A stretch of DNA of 64,000 bases from Erythrobacter sp. (lineage in GTDB: Bacteria; Pseudomonadota; Alphaproteobacteria; Sphingomonadales; Sphingomonadaceae): NCBI GenBank assembly GCA_019739335.1, contig CP073261.1, positions 3,028,001 through 3,092,000 of the forward strand, read 5' to 3'. Made by a program: the position numbers and the translations under genes. Numbering within the stretch: position 1 is the stretch's first letter; every line of letters starts with the position of its first letter. Shown in pieces: positions 52,689 through 63,992 of the stretch. The notes beneath the pieces are model-generated. The model was given only the letters and a program-made list of their open reading frames with translations, did no database searches and was not told the origin of the DNA.

Positions 52689-54674
52689 CTAGTTGTCGCG
52701 ATCATGATGCATTCGCAACGATCGCGGCGTGGTTCCGTCGTCGGGCTGAGATTCGGGACTGGGCAATTGCTGGTCGTTGGGAGCGACGACGCCGCCTTCG
52801 TTCCCGGCCACGCCATCGAAATACTTCCCAATCGCCGCTTCCATCTCGCCGATGCTGAACGGCTGGCCGCTGGTTTTGGTCAGCGGGGTCGCATCAACCA
52901 GATACTGGTCGCGCAGCAGGGTCTTGAACTGGCCGGTGTTCATTTCCGGCACCAGTACGTGCTCGTAACTGTGCAGCAGCTCGCCAAGGTTGGCGGGCAG
53001 CGGCCAGATGTGGCGGACGTGGATGTGGCTGACGTCCAATCCCTTCGCCCGCGCGCGGCTGACCGCCTGGTGGATCGGACCGTAGGTGGAGCCCCAGCCG
53101 ACCACCGCCAGCTTGCCGCCCTTCGTGCCGACACTCACCTGCTGGTCGCGGACCTTGATCTTGCCGATCTTGTCCTTGCGCGCGTCGGTCATCAGCTGGT
53201 GGTTATCGGGCGAGTAATCGATATGGCCGGTATCGACCTGCTTCTCGATCCCGCCGATGCGGTGCATCAGGCCCGGCGTACCCGGCTTGATCCACGGCCG
53301 CCCGCCCAACTCGTTGCGCTTGTAGGGCAGCAGCGTGTCGTCAGGACCGTTCTTTTCGGTCAGAAACTCTGCCGGGAAGCGCTCGAAATGCTCAGGGTCG
53401 GGCACTTTCCACGGTTCGCTGGCATTGGCGATATAGCCGTCGGTCAGTAGCATCACCGGGGTCATGTACTGCACCGCGATGCGGCACGCCTCTATTGCGC
53501 ATTCGAAAGCATCGCTGGGGCTGCGCGCGGAGATCACCGGCATCGGCGCATCGCCGTTGCGGCCATAGACCGCCTGGTAGAGATCGCTCTGCTCGGTCTT
53601 GGTCGGCAGGCCCGTGCTGGGGCCGCCGCGCTGGCTGTTGACGATCACCAGCGGCAGCTCGGTCATGATCGCCAAGCCCATCGCCTCACCCTTCAGCGCA
53701 ATGCCGGGGCCGGAGGACGAAGTGACGCCAAGACTGCCCGCATAGCTCGCGCCGATGGCGGCGCAGATCGCGGCAATCTCGTCTTCCGCCTGGAAGGTGG
53801 TGACGTTGAATTCCTTCAACCGCGCCAGATGGTGCAGGATCGCGCTGGCCGGCGTGATTGGATAGCCGCCGAAGAACATCGGCAGCCGCAGCAGCCGCGC
53901 GCCAGCGACCAAGCCGAGCGAGACCGCTTCGGCCCCGGTGATCGTGCGATAGAGTCCCGGCGCGGTCGGCACCGGATCGAGATGTACCTGCCGCAGCGGT
54001 CCGGCCAATTCCGCCGTTTCGCCATACGCATGGCCCGCGTCAAGCGCGGCGATGTTCGCTTCGGCCAGTTCGGGCTTGGTCTTGAACTTCCCGCGCAGCC
54101 ATTCCTGCAGGGGCGCGCGCGGACGATCGAACATCCACAGCGCCAGCCCCAGCGTCCACATGTTCTTGCAGCGCAGGGCATCCTTGTTGCCAAGGCCGAA
54201 GGGCTTGACCGCTTCCACGGTCATCGCCGAGATGTCGAGCTTCAGCGTGTCGAACTTGGCCAGCGTATCGTCATCCAGCGGATTGACCTCGTACTTGGCC
54301 TTTTCGAGGTTGCGCTTGGTGAATTCCCCTGTGTCGATGATGACCAGGCCGCCGGGTTTGAGCGCACCGAGGTTCACTTTCAGCGCCGCCGGGTTCATCG
54401 CCACCAGCACGTCCGGCGCGTCGCCCGCAGTGCTGATTTCCTTGCTGCCGAAGTTGATCTGGAATGCCGAAACGCCGAACAGCGTGCCCTGCGGGGCACG
54501 GATTTCGGCGGGGAAATCGGGGAAGGTGGCGAAGTCGTTGCCTGCCAGCGCGCTGGACAAGGTGAACTGGCCGCCGGTCAACTGCATCCCGTCGCCAGAG
54601 TCCCCGGCAAAGCGGACCGTGACCGCGTCCTGCTGCGAAAGATCGGGCCGCTTATCGGCCAACTGGCTTGCCAT
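52689..54674 (-). CDS. korA: 2-oxoacid:ferredoxin oxidoreductase alpha subunit (gamma-alpha fusion)
   Basis: A 661-residue protein. The gamma domain comes first (VRFAGDSGDGMQLTGGQF near residue 20), then the alpha pyrimidine domain from about 230 with FFGGYPITPASAIL near 265 and SGPGIALKGEAMGLA near 320. The fused form is usual in aerobic bacteria. It precedes korB by 47 bp. No ferredoxin gene is nearby. Confidence 0.93.
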   Translation of the reverse strand: MASQLADKRPDLSQQDAVTVRFAGDSGDGMQLTGGQFTLSSALAGNDFATFPDFPAEIRAPQGTLFGVSAFQINFGSKEISTAGDAPDVLVAMNPAALKVNLGALKPGGLVIIDTGEFTKRNLEKAKYEVNPLDDDTLAKFDTLKLDISAMTVEAVKPFGLGNKDALRCKNMWTLGLALWMFDRPRAPLQEWLRGKFKTKPELAEANIAALDAGHAYGETAELAGPLRQVHLDPVPTAPGLYRTITGAEAVSLGLVAGARLLRLPMFFGGYPITPASAILHHLARLKEFNVTTFQAEDEIAAICAAIGASYAGSLGVTSSSGPGIALKGEAMGLAIMTELPLVIVNSQRGGPSTGLPTKTEQSDLYQAVYGRNGDAPMPVISARSPSDAFECAIEACRIAVQYMTPVMLLTDGYIANASEPWKVPDPEHFERFPAEFLTEKNGPDDTLLPYKRNELGGRPWIKPGTPGLMHRIGGIEKQVDTGHIDYSPDNHQLMTDARKDKIGKIKVRDQQVSVGTKGGKLAVVGWGSTYGPIHQAVSRARAKGLDVSHIHVRHIWPLPANLGELLHSYEHVLVPEMNTGQFKTLLRDQYLVDATPLTKTSGQPFSIGEMEAAIGKYFDGVAGNEGGVVAPNDQQLPSPESQPDDGTTPRSLRMHHDRDN

Positions 54675-54722
54675 GTTCTGCTTTCCTGCCGCGACTAACC
54701 CGTCGCATTTGTATTGGGGTGC

Positions 54723-54751
54723 GAACTAGGGATCGCTGCCCGCGTAAACAA
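54723..54751 (-). promoter_or_regulatory. Possible promoter of korAB
   Basis: On the minus strand TTGTTT (54746-54751) and TAGTTC (54723-54728) are separated by 17 bp, about 50 bp before korA. The match is moderate. Confidence 0.4.
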
Positions 54752-54819
54752 TCAAGTTTTTCTGTCCGCAACGCAACAGGCGGCTTTCACCCGTCCACCG
54801 CCGCAGCTACAGCGCGCCC

Positions 54820-55302
54820 ATGACCAGACCCGACCGCGACCAATACCGCCCCTGCGTGGGCACGATGCTGATCAACTCTGCGGGCGAGGCCTTCGTCGGC
54901 AAGCGGATCGACAACAAGGAAGGCGACTGGTGGCAGATGCCGCAGGGCGGCGTGGATGACGGCGAAGACCTCGACACCGCCATGCTGCGCGAGCTGGGCG
55001 AGGAGACGGGCATTTCGCCACAACATCTGGAGATTCTGCATCGGATGGAGGGCGAGCTGTTCTACGATCTTCCCCCTGAGTTGCATGGCAAGCTGTGGGG
55101 CGGAAAGTTCAAGGGCCAGCGGCAAAGCTGGTATCTGGTGCGGTTCACCGGTTCTGAGACCGATATTGACCTTGATGCTCACAAGCATCCCGAATTCTGC
55201 GAGTACAAATGGGTCGATCCGGAACTGCTGCCGGTGCTGATCGTGCCGTTCAAGGTGCCGGTTTACGAGGCGGTAGTGGCGGCGTTTCGCTCATATTTGT
55301 GA
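54820..55302 (+). CDS. rppH: RNA pyrophosphohydrolase
   Basis: A 160-residue Nudix enzyme that removes pyrophosphate from RNA 5' ends and starts decay. The full Nudix box runs from Gly43/Gly44 to about residue 65 (GGVDDGED ... RELGEETGI). RPCVGTMLIN near residue 10 and the C-terminal YEAVVAAF helix fit the RppH/NudH group. The ATG at 54820 diverges from korA. Confidence 0.93.
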   Translation: MTRPDRDQYRPCVGTMLINSAGEAFVGKRIDNKEGDWWQMPQGGVDDGEDLDTAMLRELGEETGISPQHLEILHRMEGELFYDLPPELHGKLWGGKFKGQRQSWYLVRFTGSETDIDLDAHKHPEFCEYKWVDPELLPVLIVPFKVPVYEAVVAAFRSYL

Positions 55303-55371
55303 GTTCCCGCGAAGGCGGGAACCTCGGGCGGACAAGCGCGAATCCGCATGAGATCCCCGCCTTCGCGGGGA
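55303..55371. repeat. Two facing hairpin repeats after rppH
   Basis: GTTCCCGC-GAAG-GCGGGAAC (55303-55322) and TCCCCGC-CTTC-GCGGGGA (55354-55371) are perfect hairpins in opposite orientation, 31 bp apart. The first starts directly after the rppH stop. They look like a REP-type pair and would also act as a barrier between the convergent rppH and TPR genes. Confidence 0.7.
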
Positions 55372-55384
55372 CCCAAGCCCATTC

Positions 55385-55882
55385 TCAGTTCTGCGTCACC
55401 TCATCCACCGGCGACACCACTTCCGCCGTCATCACCGGCGGTCCGCGATCGATCACGGCGGCAAGCGCCATTGTTTCCACACAGCCATCCCCGCACAGGC
55501 TTTGCAGCACTTCGAGGTTCTCACGCGCGGCGGCCAGTGCGCCCTTTTCGACCAGCGCCTCGCCCTCGCCTGAAATCGCGGCGAGGTTTTCCGGATCGCG
55601 TTCGCGCGCCTCGCGGTAATAGCGGATCGCCTTGCCTTGCAGCCCCTCGGCCCGCGCCACTTCAGCCAAATCGATATAGACCTGCGTGTACCCCGGATCG
55701 ACTGTCAGCGCCGCTTCGAATGCGTCGATCGCGCCCTGCGTGTCACCCTGCGCCAGATGCGCGCGCCCTTCGGCCACCAGCGCTTCGGCGCGCGGATCGG
55801 GGGCTTCCTGGCTGGCGTGGCCGACACTGGCATTCACCGCAACGAACAGCGACAGGGCAGCGGCGGCGGGTCCGAAACGCAT
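55385..55882 (-). CDS. Exported tetratricopeptide-repeat protein
   Basis: A 165-residue product. The ATG at 55882 is preceded by AAGGAG at ideal spacing and opens a signal peptide (MRFGPAAAALSLFVAVNASVGHA). About three TPR units follow between residues 30 and 130 (for example AHLAQGDTQGAIDAFEAALT). Two cysteines near residue 140 (LCGDGC) could be oxidised. Role unknown, probably a periplasmic scaffold. Confidence 0.8.
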   Translation of the reverse strand: MRFGPAAAALSLFVAVNASVGHASQEAPDPRAEALVAEGRAHLAQGDTQGAIDAFEAALTVDPGYTQVYIDLAEVARAEGLQGKAIRYYREARERDPENLAAISGEGEALVEKGALAAARENLEVLQSLCGDGCVETMALAAVIDRGPPVMTAEVVSPVDEVTQN

Positions 55883-55945
55883 GGCAAGCTCCTTGAGTCT
55901 GGACGGGAAAGAGGCGGGGTAAGCGTCCATCTGGCCCTAGTGTTA

Positions 55946-58638
<2,693 letters not shown>

Positions 58639-58725
58639 CTAGGGGGCGGGGAGAGAAAGAGGATCGGGGGGTCCCTGGCATTGTCGAACCAAACGCCGAC
58701 AATACCCTTACGGCCTCTCCGTTTC

Positions 58726-59481
58726 CTATTGCGCCGTCCACCCGCCATCGATCTCGTAGTTGGCGCCGGTTATGTTCTGCGCCACGTCGCGGCAGAGGAA
58801 CGCTGCCAGTGCGCCCACTTCCTCCGGTTGCGAGAACTTCTTCGACGGTTGGCGTTCGAGGATAACGTCGTTGATCACCTGTTCGCGCGTCATCCCGCGG
58901 CTTTTCATCGTGTCGGGGATCTGGTTTTCCACCAGCGGGGTCCAGACATAGCCGGGTGAAATGCAATTGGCGGTGATGTTCAGTTCCGCCAGTTCCAGCG
59001 CCAGCACCTTGGTCAGCCCGGCGATCCCGTGCTTGGCGGCGACATAGGCGGCCTTGTACGGGCTGGCGGTAGTCGAATGGGCGCTGGCGGTGTTGATGAT
59101 CCGGCCCCAACCCGCGCGCTTCATGTGCGGCACCGCGAGCCGCGCGGTGTGGAAAGCGGCGGAGAGGTTCAGCGCGATGATCCGGTCCCACTTCTCCGGC
59201 GGAAAGTCCTCCACCGGGGCGACATGCTGCATCCCGGCGTTGTTGACGAGCACGTCCACACCGCCCGCCTGCGCCATCATGTCTTCGATCGCGGCGACAT
59301 CGGTCAGGTCGGCGCCCGAATGGGTTGCGCCCAGTTCCTCGCAAAGCTGCGCGATCTGGTTCGCATCGCCAAAACCGTTGAGCACAACCTGCGCTCCCTC
59401 GGCATGAAGCGCGCGGGCGATGGCGAGGCCGATGCCCGAAGTGGAGCCGGTTACAAGTGCGCGCTTGCCTTCGAGGAACAT
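58726..59481 (-). CDS. bdhA: 3-hydroxybutyrate dehydrogenase
   Basis: A 251-residue SDR. TGSTSGIGLAIARAL is at residues 11-25, NNAG near 85, and ASAHSTTASPYKAAYVAAKHG near 135-155 carries the Ser and Tyr-x3-Lys. The segment AHSTTASPYKAAYVAAKHG is the pattern of bacterial D-3-hydroxybutyrate dehydrogenases used in polyhydroxybutyrate breakdown. The ATG at 59481 has AAGGAG in front. Confidence 0.87.
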   Translation of the reverse strand: MFLEGKRALVTGSTSGIGLAIARALHAEGAQVVLNGFGDANQIAQLCEELGATHSGADLTDVAAIEDMMAQAGGVDVLVNNAGMQHVAPVEDFPPEKWDRIIALNLSAAFHTARLAVPHMKRAGWGRIINTASAHSTTASPYKAAYVAAKHGIAGLTKVLALELAELNITANCISPGYVWTPLVENQIPDTMKSRGMTREQVINDVILERQPSKKFSQPEEVGALAAFLCRDVAQNITGANYEIDGGWTAQ

Positions 59482-59558
59482 TTGGTTCTCCTTGCGGGTT
59501 GAATTCGCCACGGCTCTAGGTTCAGGGCGATAGCAGGGCAACAGGCACGGGGATTTCG

Positions 59559-60419
59559 ATGAGGCTAAATCCATTCAATACCGGCAATATCCAGGTTGGC
59601 ACCACTGGCGGCGGGGGCGGCGGCGGTCTGGGTGGTGGCGGAAAGCTGGGCTGCGGTGGCATCGTGATCGTGCTGATCGGCGCGCTGGTGTTCGGGGTAG
59701 ACCCGGCAGAGATGCTCGCCACGGTAGAAGGCACTCAACAAGGACAGGTGACCCAGGCTCCCTCCGGCGAAGATGCGCAGGCAATCTGTTCATCGAATGA
59801 ATATGCGACTGAAACCTGTAACGCGCTGTCATCGCTCAACGACACCTGGCAACCGTTGTTCGCTGCACAGAACCTCGAATTCCGCCAGCCGACGCTACGT
59901 TTTGCCACTTCGCAGCAGTTCAACACCGGCTGCGGTCCCGGCTCGGTCGGCATGGGGCCGTTTTATTGCCCCGCGGACGAGACGATGTACATCGATGTCA
60001 ACTTCTACGACGAACTCGCGCGCATGGCGGGCAACGGCGGCGATTTTGCGCGCCTTTATGTCGTCGCGCACGAATATGCCCACCACGTGCAGACAATCAC
60101 CGGCATTTCCGGGCAGATCCGCAGTGCCCAGCAGCAGGACCCGCGCCGCGCCAACCAGCTACAGGTAATGATGGAACTGCACGCCGATTGCTACGCCGGC
60201 GTGTGGGCAGGCAAGAACCGCAACCTGATCGAACCTGGCGATCTGGAAGAAGGCATGAACGCCGCTGCCGCCATCGGTGACGATACCCTGACCGGCGGGC
60301 GCGTCTCGTCAGAGAATTTCACCCACGGGACCAGCCAGCAGCGCATGAACGCCCTGCGGCTCGGCATGGAGAGCGGCGATGACCTGCAATGTGACCGGCA
60401 AATCCTGCAAGCGGGCTAA
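59559..60419 (+). CDS. Neutral zinc metallopeptidase (YpfJ family), membrane-anchored
   Basis: A 286-residue protein. A glycine-rich N terminus (residues 14-34) precedes one membrane helix (GGIVIVLIGALVFGV, 33-47). The zinc motif HEYAHH is at 171-176 and the third ligand in MELHADCYAGVWA near 205, as in the Zn_peptidase (YpfJ) family. Six cysteines may form disulfides. It diverges from bdhA and overlaps the next gene. Confidence 0.9.
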   Translation: MRLNPFNTGNIQVGTTGGGGGGGLGGGGKLGCGGIVIVLIGALVFGVDPAEMLATVEGTQQGQVTQAPSGEDAQAICSSNEYATETCNALSSLNDTWQPLFAAQNLEFRQPTLRFATSQQFNTGCGPGSVGMGPFYCPADETMYIDVNFYDELARMAGNGGDFARLYVVAHEYAHHVQTITGISGQIRSAQQQDPRRANQLQVMMELHADCYAGVWAGKNRNLIEPGDLEEGMNAAAAIGDDTLTGGRVSSENFTHGTSQQRMNALRLGMESGDDLQCDRQILQAG

Positions 60420-61026
60420 GGTGCGGGCGGCGCTGGCCGCTGCCGGATTGGCGCTCACCGCGACACCTGCAATGGCGCAGGACGATGTGAGCGACCGCGA
60501 GCCCGACCTGATCGATGCGGCGATGACACCGCTGACGGATCTTAACCTGGCTCGCGATCCGATTCCCGCTGTCCTGATCGCGGCGCGCAGCGATCCCTAT
60601 GCCAACCGGGGAATGGCCGATTGCGCCGCCATCCTTTCCGGCATCGGCGATCTCGATGCGGTACTGGGGGACGACTATGACACCCGCGTCGCGCGCGAGC
60701 GGCGGCTCACACCTGGCGGCGTGGCACAACGTGCAGTGGGGATGTTCATTCCCTTTCGCGGGATCATCCGCGAGCTATCGGGCGCGAACAATCACGAATT
60801 CGAGTTCCGGGAGGCGATCGTCGCCGGGCAGATGCGCCGCGCCTACCTGAAGGGCCTGGGCGAGGCGCGCGGCTGCCCCTACCCCGCGCGTCCTGCCACG
60901 CCCGACATGGTGGCGCGCCTGGACGCGGATGCCCAACCGCAGCACACTGTCGCAACGGCGATGACTGGCGATGGCGACGATACGGTCTTCGTCAGTCGTG
61001 CCATCGTCCAGCCAACAGCCGAATAG
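60379..61026 (+). CDS. Secreted protein of unknown function
   Basis: A 215-residue product if started at the ATG 60379, which overlaps the zinc peptidase gene by 41 bp and has GGAGAG before it; a GTG at 60421 would give 201 residues. Either way a signal peptide ends at ALTATPAMAQ. Two cysteines (near residues 82 and 171) remain in the mature part. No family was recognised. Confidence 0.65.
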   Translation: MTCNVTGKSCKRAKVRAALAAAGLALTATPAMAQDDVSDREPDLIDAAMTPLTDLNLARDPIPAVLIAARSDPYANRGMADCAAILSGIGDLDAVLGDDYDTRVARERRLTPGGVAQRAVGMFIPFRGIIRELSGANNHEFEFREAIVAGQMRRAYLKGLGEARGCPYPARPATPDMVARLDADAQPQHTVATAMTGDGDDTVFVSRAIVQPTAE

Positions 61027-61040
61027 TCCGGCGGACGGGC

Positions 61041-62885
61041 TCAGGCGGTAACGCGCGCCACCAAGCGGGTGGTGCGCTGCGGCTCGGTGTCGTTGCACTC
61101 TTCCGTAATTGCCGGGACCAGCAGGCTGGCAGGCTGGAATGCCGGAGCGGGCTCGGCGGAGAACCTGTAGGCTACCGATGCCCGTACGGGTTGGGGCGCA
61201 GCACGCGGAGGCTTGGGCGGAGCGGGAGGCGCAACGTGGAAAGATACGCGCCGCGCTTCGATCCGCGCAGCTTCCATTTCTTCGCGCGCGGCTTCCATTT
61301 CGGCAGCGGCTTCTTCCAGTTCGCGGCGGATTTCCGCGCGCGTTTCTGCCGAAAGGTGTTCGTTTGCTGAAATCGCCGCCATTGCTGCACGGATACCGTT
61401 TGCGGCATGGGCCTGAATCGCGCTGTGGCAGATTATCATCGCCCGGCGGCCATCGCCCAGGTCCTGATGGACCACAGTGTTCTCGCCATCGCACCGCGCG
61501 TCGATATTGTGGCGGCGCTCCTCGCCTTCGTTGATGACGACAAAGCGGTTTTCCGCTTCGGCAGCGCGGGCGCTGTGGGCCATGGCCAGCGAGACCTCGC
61601 GCTGGATTTCCGCGTCCAGCCCGGCGAATTCGGCTTCCATTTCGGCAATCATCGCCTCGATCTCAGCCTCGCTCATGTCGCCATGTTCGCCGCGGCGGAC
61701 TACCCGGCGGACAATCCGGCGCTCGCCATCCTCGCCTTCGGCGCCTTCGCGGATGACCGTGACTTCGACATGGTGTTCACCGGAATCGTCGACTTCCACT
61801 TCGACATCGCCCTCTCCGCCCATCCGGCGGTCGATCCGCACCACACGGCGCTCGATCTCGCTCTCGTCGCTTGAGGCAGCAGGCGCATCGACGTCCTGCT
61901 CCTGCCCCGGCTGGGCGTAAGTGATCGACGCGGTCAGCGGCAGCGCCAGCGCGGTGGTCGTGATCGCGACGATGCCGATACGGCGGCGACGGGTGGAAAT
62001 GTCGGACATGGTGAGGCTCCTCAATCGGTGGATGATGGACTTCTCGCCCAGCACCGGGCAGGCCATCGGAGCAGCCAGTGCGAGATGCTCACCGGCAGCA
62101 AAGCCCGCGATAACCTCGGCATAGGCCGCCCGTTCCGGCCGCGCCCGCCCGGAAACGACCCGCGCATCGCAGGCCGCCTCCTGATCGATCCGCATCGCTC
62201 GCCAGCCCCACCAGGCGAGCGGATTGAACCAGTGCAAGGCCAACAGCGGTTGCGCCGCAATGTTGGCGAGAAGATCGTGGCCGCGGTGATGCGCCAGCTC
62301 GTGCGCGATCGCCATGTCGCGCGCTTTCACGTCGATCAGCGCCATGAAATCGACCGGCAGCGCGACGACCTTGTCGCGAATGCCGAAGGCGACAGGCGCG
62401 CTCACGGCAGGCGTTTCCACCAGCCGGACCTTGCCCGCTTCGCCCATCGGGCGCGCATCGGCCAGCAGATCGCGGCGCATCCGGATGTAATCGCGCGTCC
62501 GCCCCAGCAGGAACAACAGCGCCCCGCCCAGCCACAGGACCAGCAGCAATTCGGTAAGCGGAATGCCTGCCAGGGGTTCGGCAGCGGGCGCGGTGGCGTA
62601 CGGGGCTGCAACCGGCGCTGCAGCGGCGCTGGCTTCGGAGATAACCACCATGAGCGGCTCGGCCCCGGTGCCTTGCGCCACCTGTTCCACGGGCTCGCCC
62701 GGATTCATCCACGCGGGCAAGGTGATCGGCGGCATCACAAAGCGCAGCAGCGGTAGCGCCCACAGGGCATAGGCCAATTGCGGGCCGAAATGCCGCGCCA
62801 CCGGGCGGCGGACCAGCAGCACCAGCGCGATCAGCGCGCCAGTATAGACGAAGGTGTCGATCATCCAGTCGGAGAGGCCGGTCAT
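61041..62885 (-). CDS. M56 (BlaR1-like) membrane metallopeptidase
   Basis: A 614-residue protein. Helices at about 10-25, 35-55 and 115-135 precede the zinc motif HELAHHRGHD near residue 196, with the third ligand in DQEAACDARVV near 232. A further helix (VAITTTALALPLTASITY) lies near 305. The C-terminal half is very rich in Glu and Arg and looks coiled, unlike the penicillin-binding sensor of true BlaR1, so the signal sensed is different or unknown. Its ATG overlaps the blaI stop (ATGA). Confidence 0.88.
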   Translation of the reverse strand: MTGLSDWMIDTFVYTGALIALVLLVRRPVARHFGPQLAYALWALPLLRFVMPPITLPAWMNPGEPVEQVAQGTGAEPLMVVISEASAAAAPVAAPYATAPAAEPLAGIPLTELLLVLWLGGALLFLLGRTRDYIRMRRDLLADARPMGEAGKVRLVETPAVSAPVAFGIRDKVVALPVDFMALIDVKARDMAIAHELAHHRGHDLLANIAAQPLLALHWFNPLAWWGWRAMRIDQEAACDARVVSGRARPERAAYAEVIAGFAAGEHLALAAPMACPVLGEKSIIHRLRSLTMSDISTRRRRIGIVAITTTALALPLTASITYAQPGQEQDVDAPAASSDESEIERRVVRIDRRMGGEGDVEVEVDDSGEHHVEVTVIREGAEGEDGERRIVRRVVRRGEHGDMSEAEIEAMIAEMEAEFAGLDAEIQREVSLAMAHSARAAEAENRFVVINEGEERRHNIDARCDGENTVVHQDLGDGRRAMIICHSAIQAHAANGIRAAMAAISANEHLSAETRAEIRRELEEAAAEMEAAREEMEAARIEARRVSFHVAPPAPPKPPRAAPQPVRASVAYRFSAEPAPAFQPASLLVPAITEECNDTEPQRTTRLVARVTA

Positions 62886-63286
62886 TTCTTCATCTCCCGC
62901 AGCAGGCGCTCGATCTCGGTGATGTCTTCTCGGGTCAGCGACTCGCTTTCCGCCAGATGCGCGAACAATGGCGCGGCGCGACCACCGAACAGTCGCTCGA
63001 CCAGCCGTTTCGACTCGGTGCCGAGATAGGCGGAACGTTCGATCAGCGGGGTGTAGAGGAAGCGGCGGCCATCAGGCTGCGTCGCCAGCACGCCCTTGGC
63101 CACCAGCCGGGAAAGCAGCGTCTTGACCGTGGGGATGGACCAGCCGCGTTCAGCACAGATCGCCTCGCAGACATCGGCAGCGGTTTGCGGGCTCTTGCGC
63201 CACAGCGCTTCCATCACTGCGTGCTCGGCATCGCTGATGCGTTCGGCACCCGTTTCACCAGTACCCGAAGCTGAATCCCCACTCAT
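62882..63286 (-). CDS. blaI: BlaI/MecI/CopY-family transcriptional repressor
   Basis: A 134-residue winged-helix repressor. The DNA-binding part is near residues 17-75 (ISDAEHAVMEALWRKSPQTA and WSIPTVKTLLSRLVAKG); the C-terminal dimer helix has LFGGRAAPLFAHLAESE and ends ERLLREMKK. The ATG at 63286 has GGGAGG at good spacing. In this family the partner M56 protease cuts the repressor on signal. Confidence 0.92.
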   Translation of the reverse strand: MSGDSASGTGETGAERISDAEHAVMEALWRKSPQTAADVCEAICAERGWSIPTVKTLLSRLVAKGVLATQPDGRRFLYTPLIERSAYLGTESKRLVERLFGGRAAPLFAHLAESESLTREDITEIERLLREMKK

Positions 63287-63321
63287 TGTGACCTCCCAAA
63301 TGGTCGCATCGACAGCCTTAC

Positions 63322-63357
63322 GATTACGTTTGTAATCTGAACGCTGGTTGAATGCAA
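63322..63357 (-). promoter_or_regulatory. blaI promoter with overlapping BlaI-type operator
   Basis: On the minus strand TTGCAT (63352-63357), 17 bp and TACAAA (63329-63334) form a promoter. A perfect inverted repeat GATTAC-N4-GTAATC (63322-63337) covers the -10 box. ATTAC...GTAAT arms match the known BlaI/MecI operator, so the repressor probably controls its own operon. Confidence 0.75.
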
Positions 63358-63396
63358 CCGGTGCTTTGAAACCGGAGAGCGGGATGTGGCCTTGAT

Positions 63397-63453
63397 GTAA
63401 CCCCTTCGCCCACGCGCGCGAAATGGGGTAACCGCATCGATGCATGGAACGAA
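63397..63453 (+). promoter_or_regulatory. Two tandem SigF-type ECF promoter motifs
   Basis: GTAACC (63397-63402) is followed after exactly 16 bp by CGAA (63419-63422), and again GTAACC (63428-63433) after 16 bp by CGAA (63450-63453). GTAACC-N16-CGAA is the motif reported for Caulobacter SigF (from memory). The second -10 element lies 6 bp inside the annotated sigma gene. Autoregulation by the encoded factor is likely. Confidence 0.7.
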
Positions 63454-63992
63454 CCGATATTCCACCAACTGCTGATTCCGAGCCGCTCGATCGCTTGATG
63501 GCAGCGGCGCGCGGTGGAGACCGTGTCGCCTATCGACATTTTCTGGCCGAGGCGAGTCGGCGCATTCGCGCGATGCTGGCGCGGAAGATCGGTGCGGACA
63601 GCGAACTGGAGGACGTGTTGCAGGAATGCCTGATCGCCTTGCATGGCAAGCGCCACACGCTCGATCCGGGGCGGCCCGTAGCGCCGTGGATCTTTGCGAT
63701 CGCCAATTACAAACTGATCGATCACTGGCGGCGGCGCGGGCGCAGCCGGCTGGTGCTTGATGACACCGCAGATCTGGGCGTGGCGGCAGATACATTTGCG
63801 GGAATCGATATTACCGATCTGCTCGAGCAATTGCCCGAAGCGCAGGCGCAGGCGATCCGTCTGACCCATATCGATGGCCTGACCAATCGCGAGGCAGCGG
63901 AGAAGATCGGCATCGGCGTGTCGGCAATGAAACTGCGTGTGCATCGCGGAATGCTGCGGCTGAAGGAACTGGTGGAAGAACGCGGGGAATGA
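63444..63992 (+). CDS. sigF: ECF sigma factor, SigF-like
   Basis: A 182-residue extracytoplasmic-function sigma factor. Sigma region 2 runs from about residue 20 to 95 (DVLQECLIALHGKRHTLDPG and PWIFAIANYKLIDHWRRR), region 4 from about 125 to 178 (LEQLPEAQAQAIRLTHIDGL, then a helix-turn-helix). The KRHTLDP and PWIFAIANYKLIDH segments fit the group of Caulobacter SigF. Start at 63444 is the annotated choice; an in-frame ATG at 63498 would still keep region 2. It overlaps the next gene (ATGA). Confidence 0.88.
   Translation: MERTDIPPTADSEPLDRLMAAARGGDRVAYRHFLAEASRRIRAMLARKIGADSELEDVLQECLIALHGKRHTLDPGRPVAPWIFAIANYKLIDHWRRRGRSRLVLDDTADLGVAADTFAGIDITDLLEQLPEAQAQAIRLTHIDGLTNREAAEKIGIGVSAMKLRVHRGMLRLKELVEERGE

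Noticed and set aside
55303..55371. CRISPR-like repeat pair
   Set aside because: Only two units, each a hairpin in opposite orientation; REP-like rather than a repeat-spacer array.
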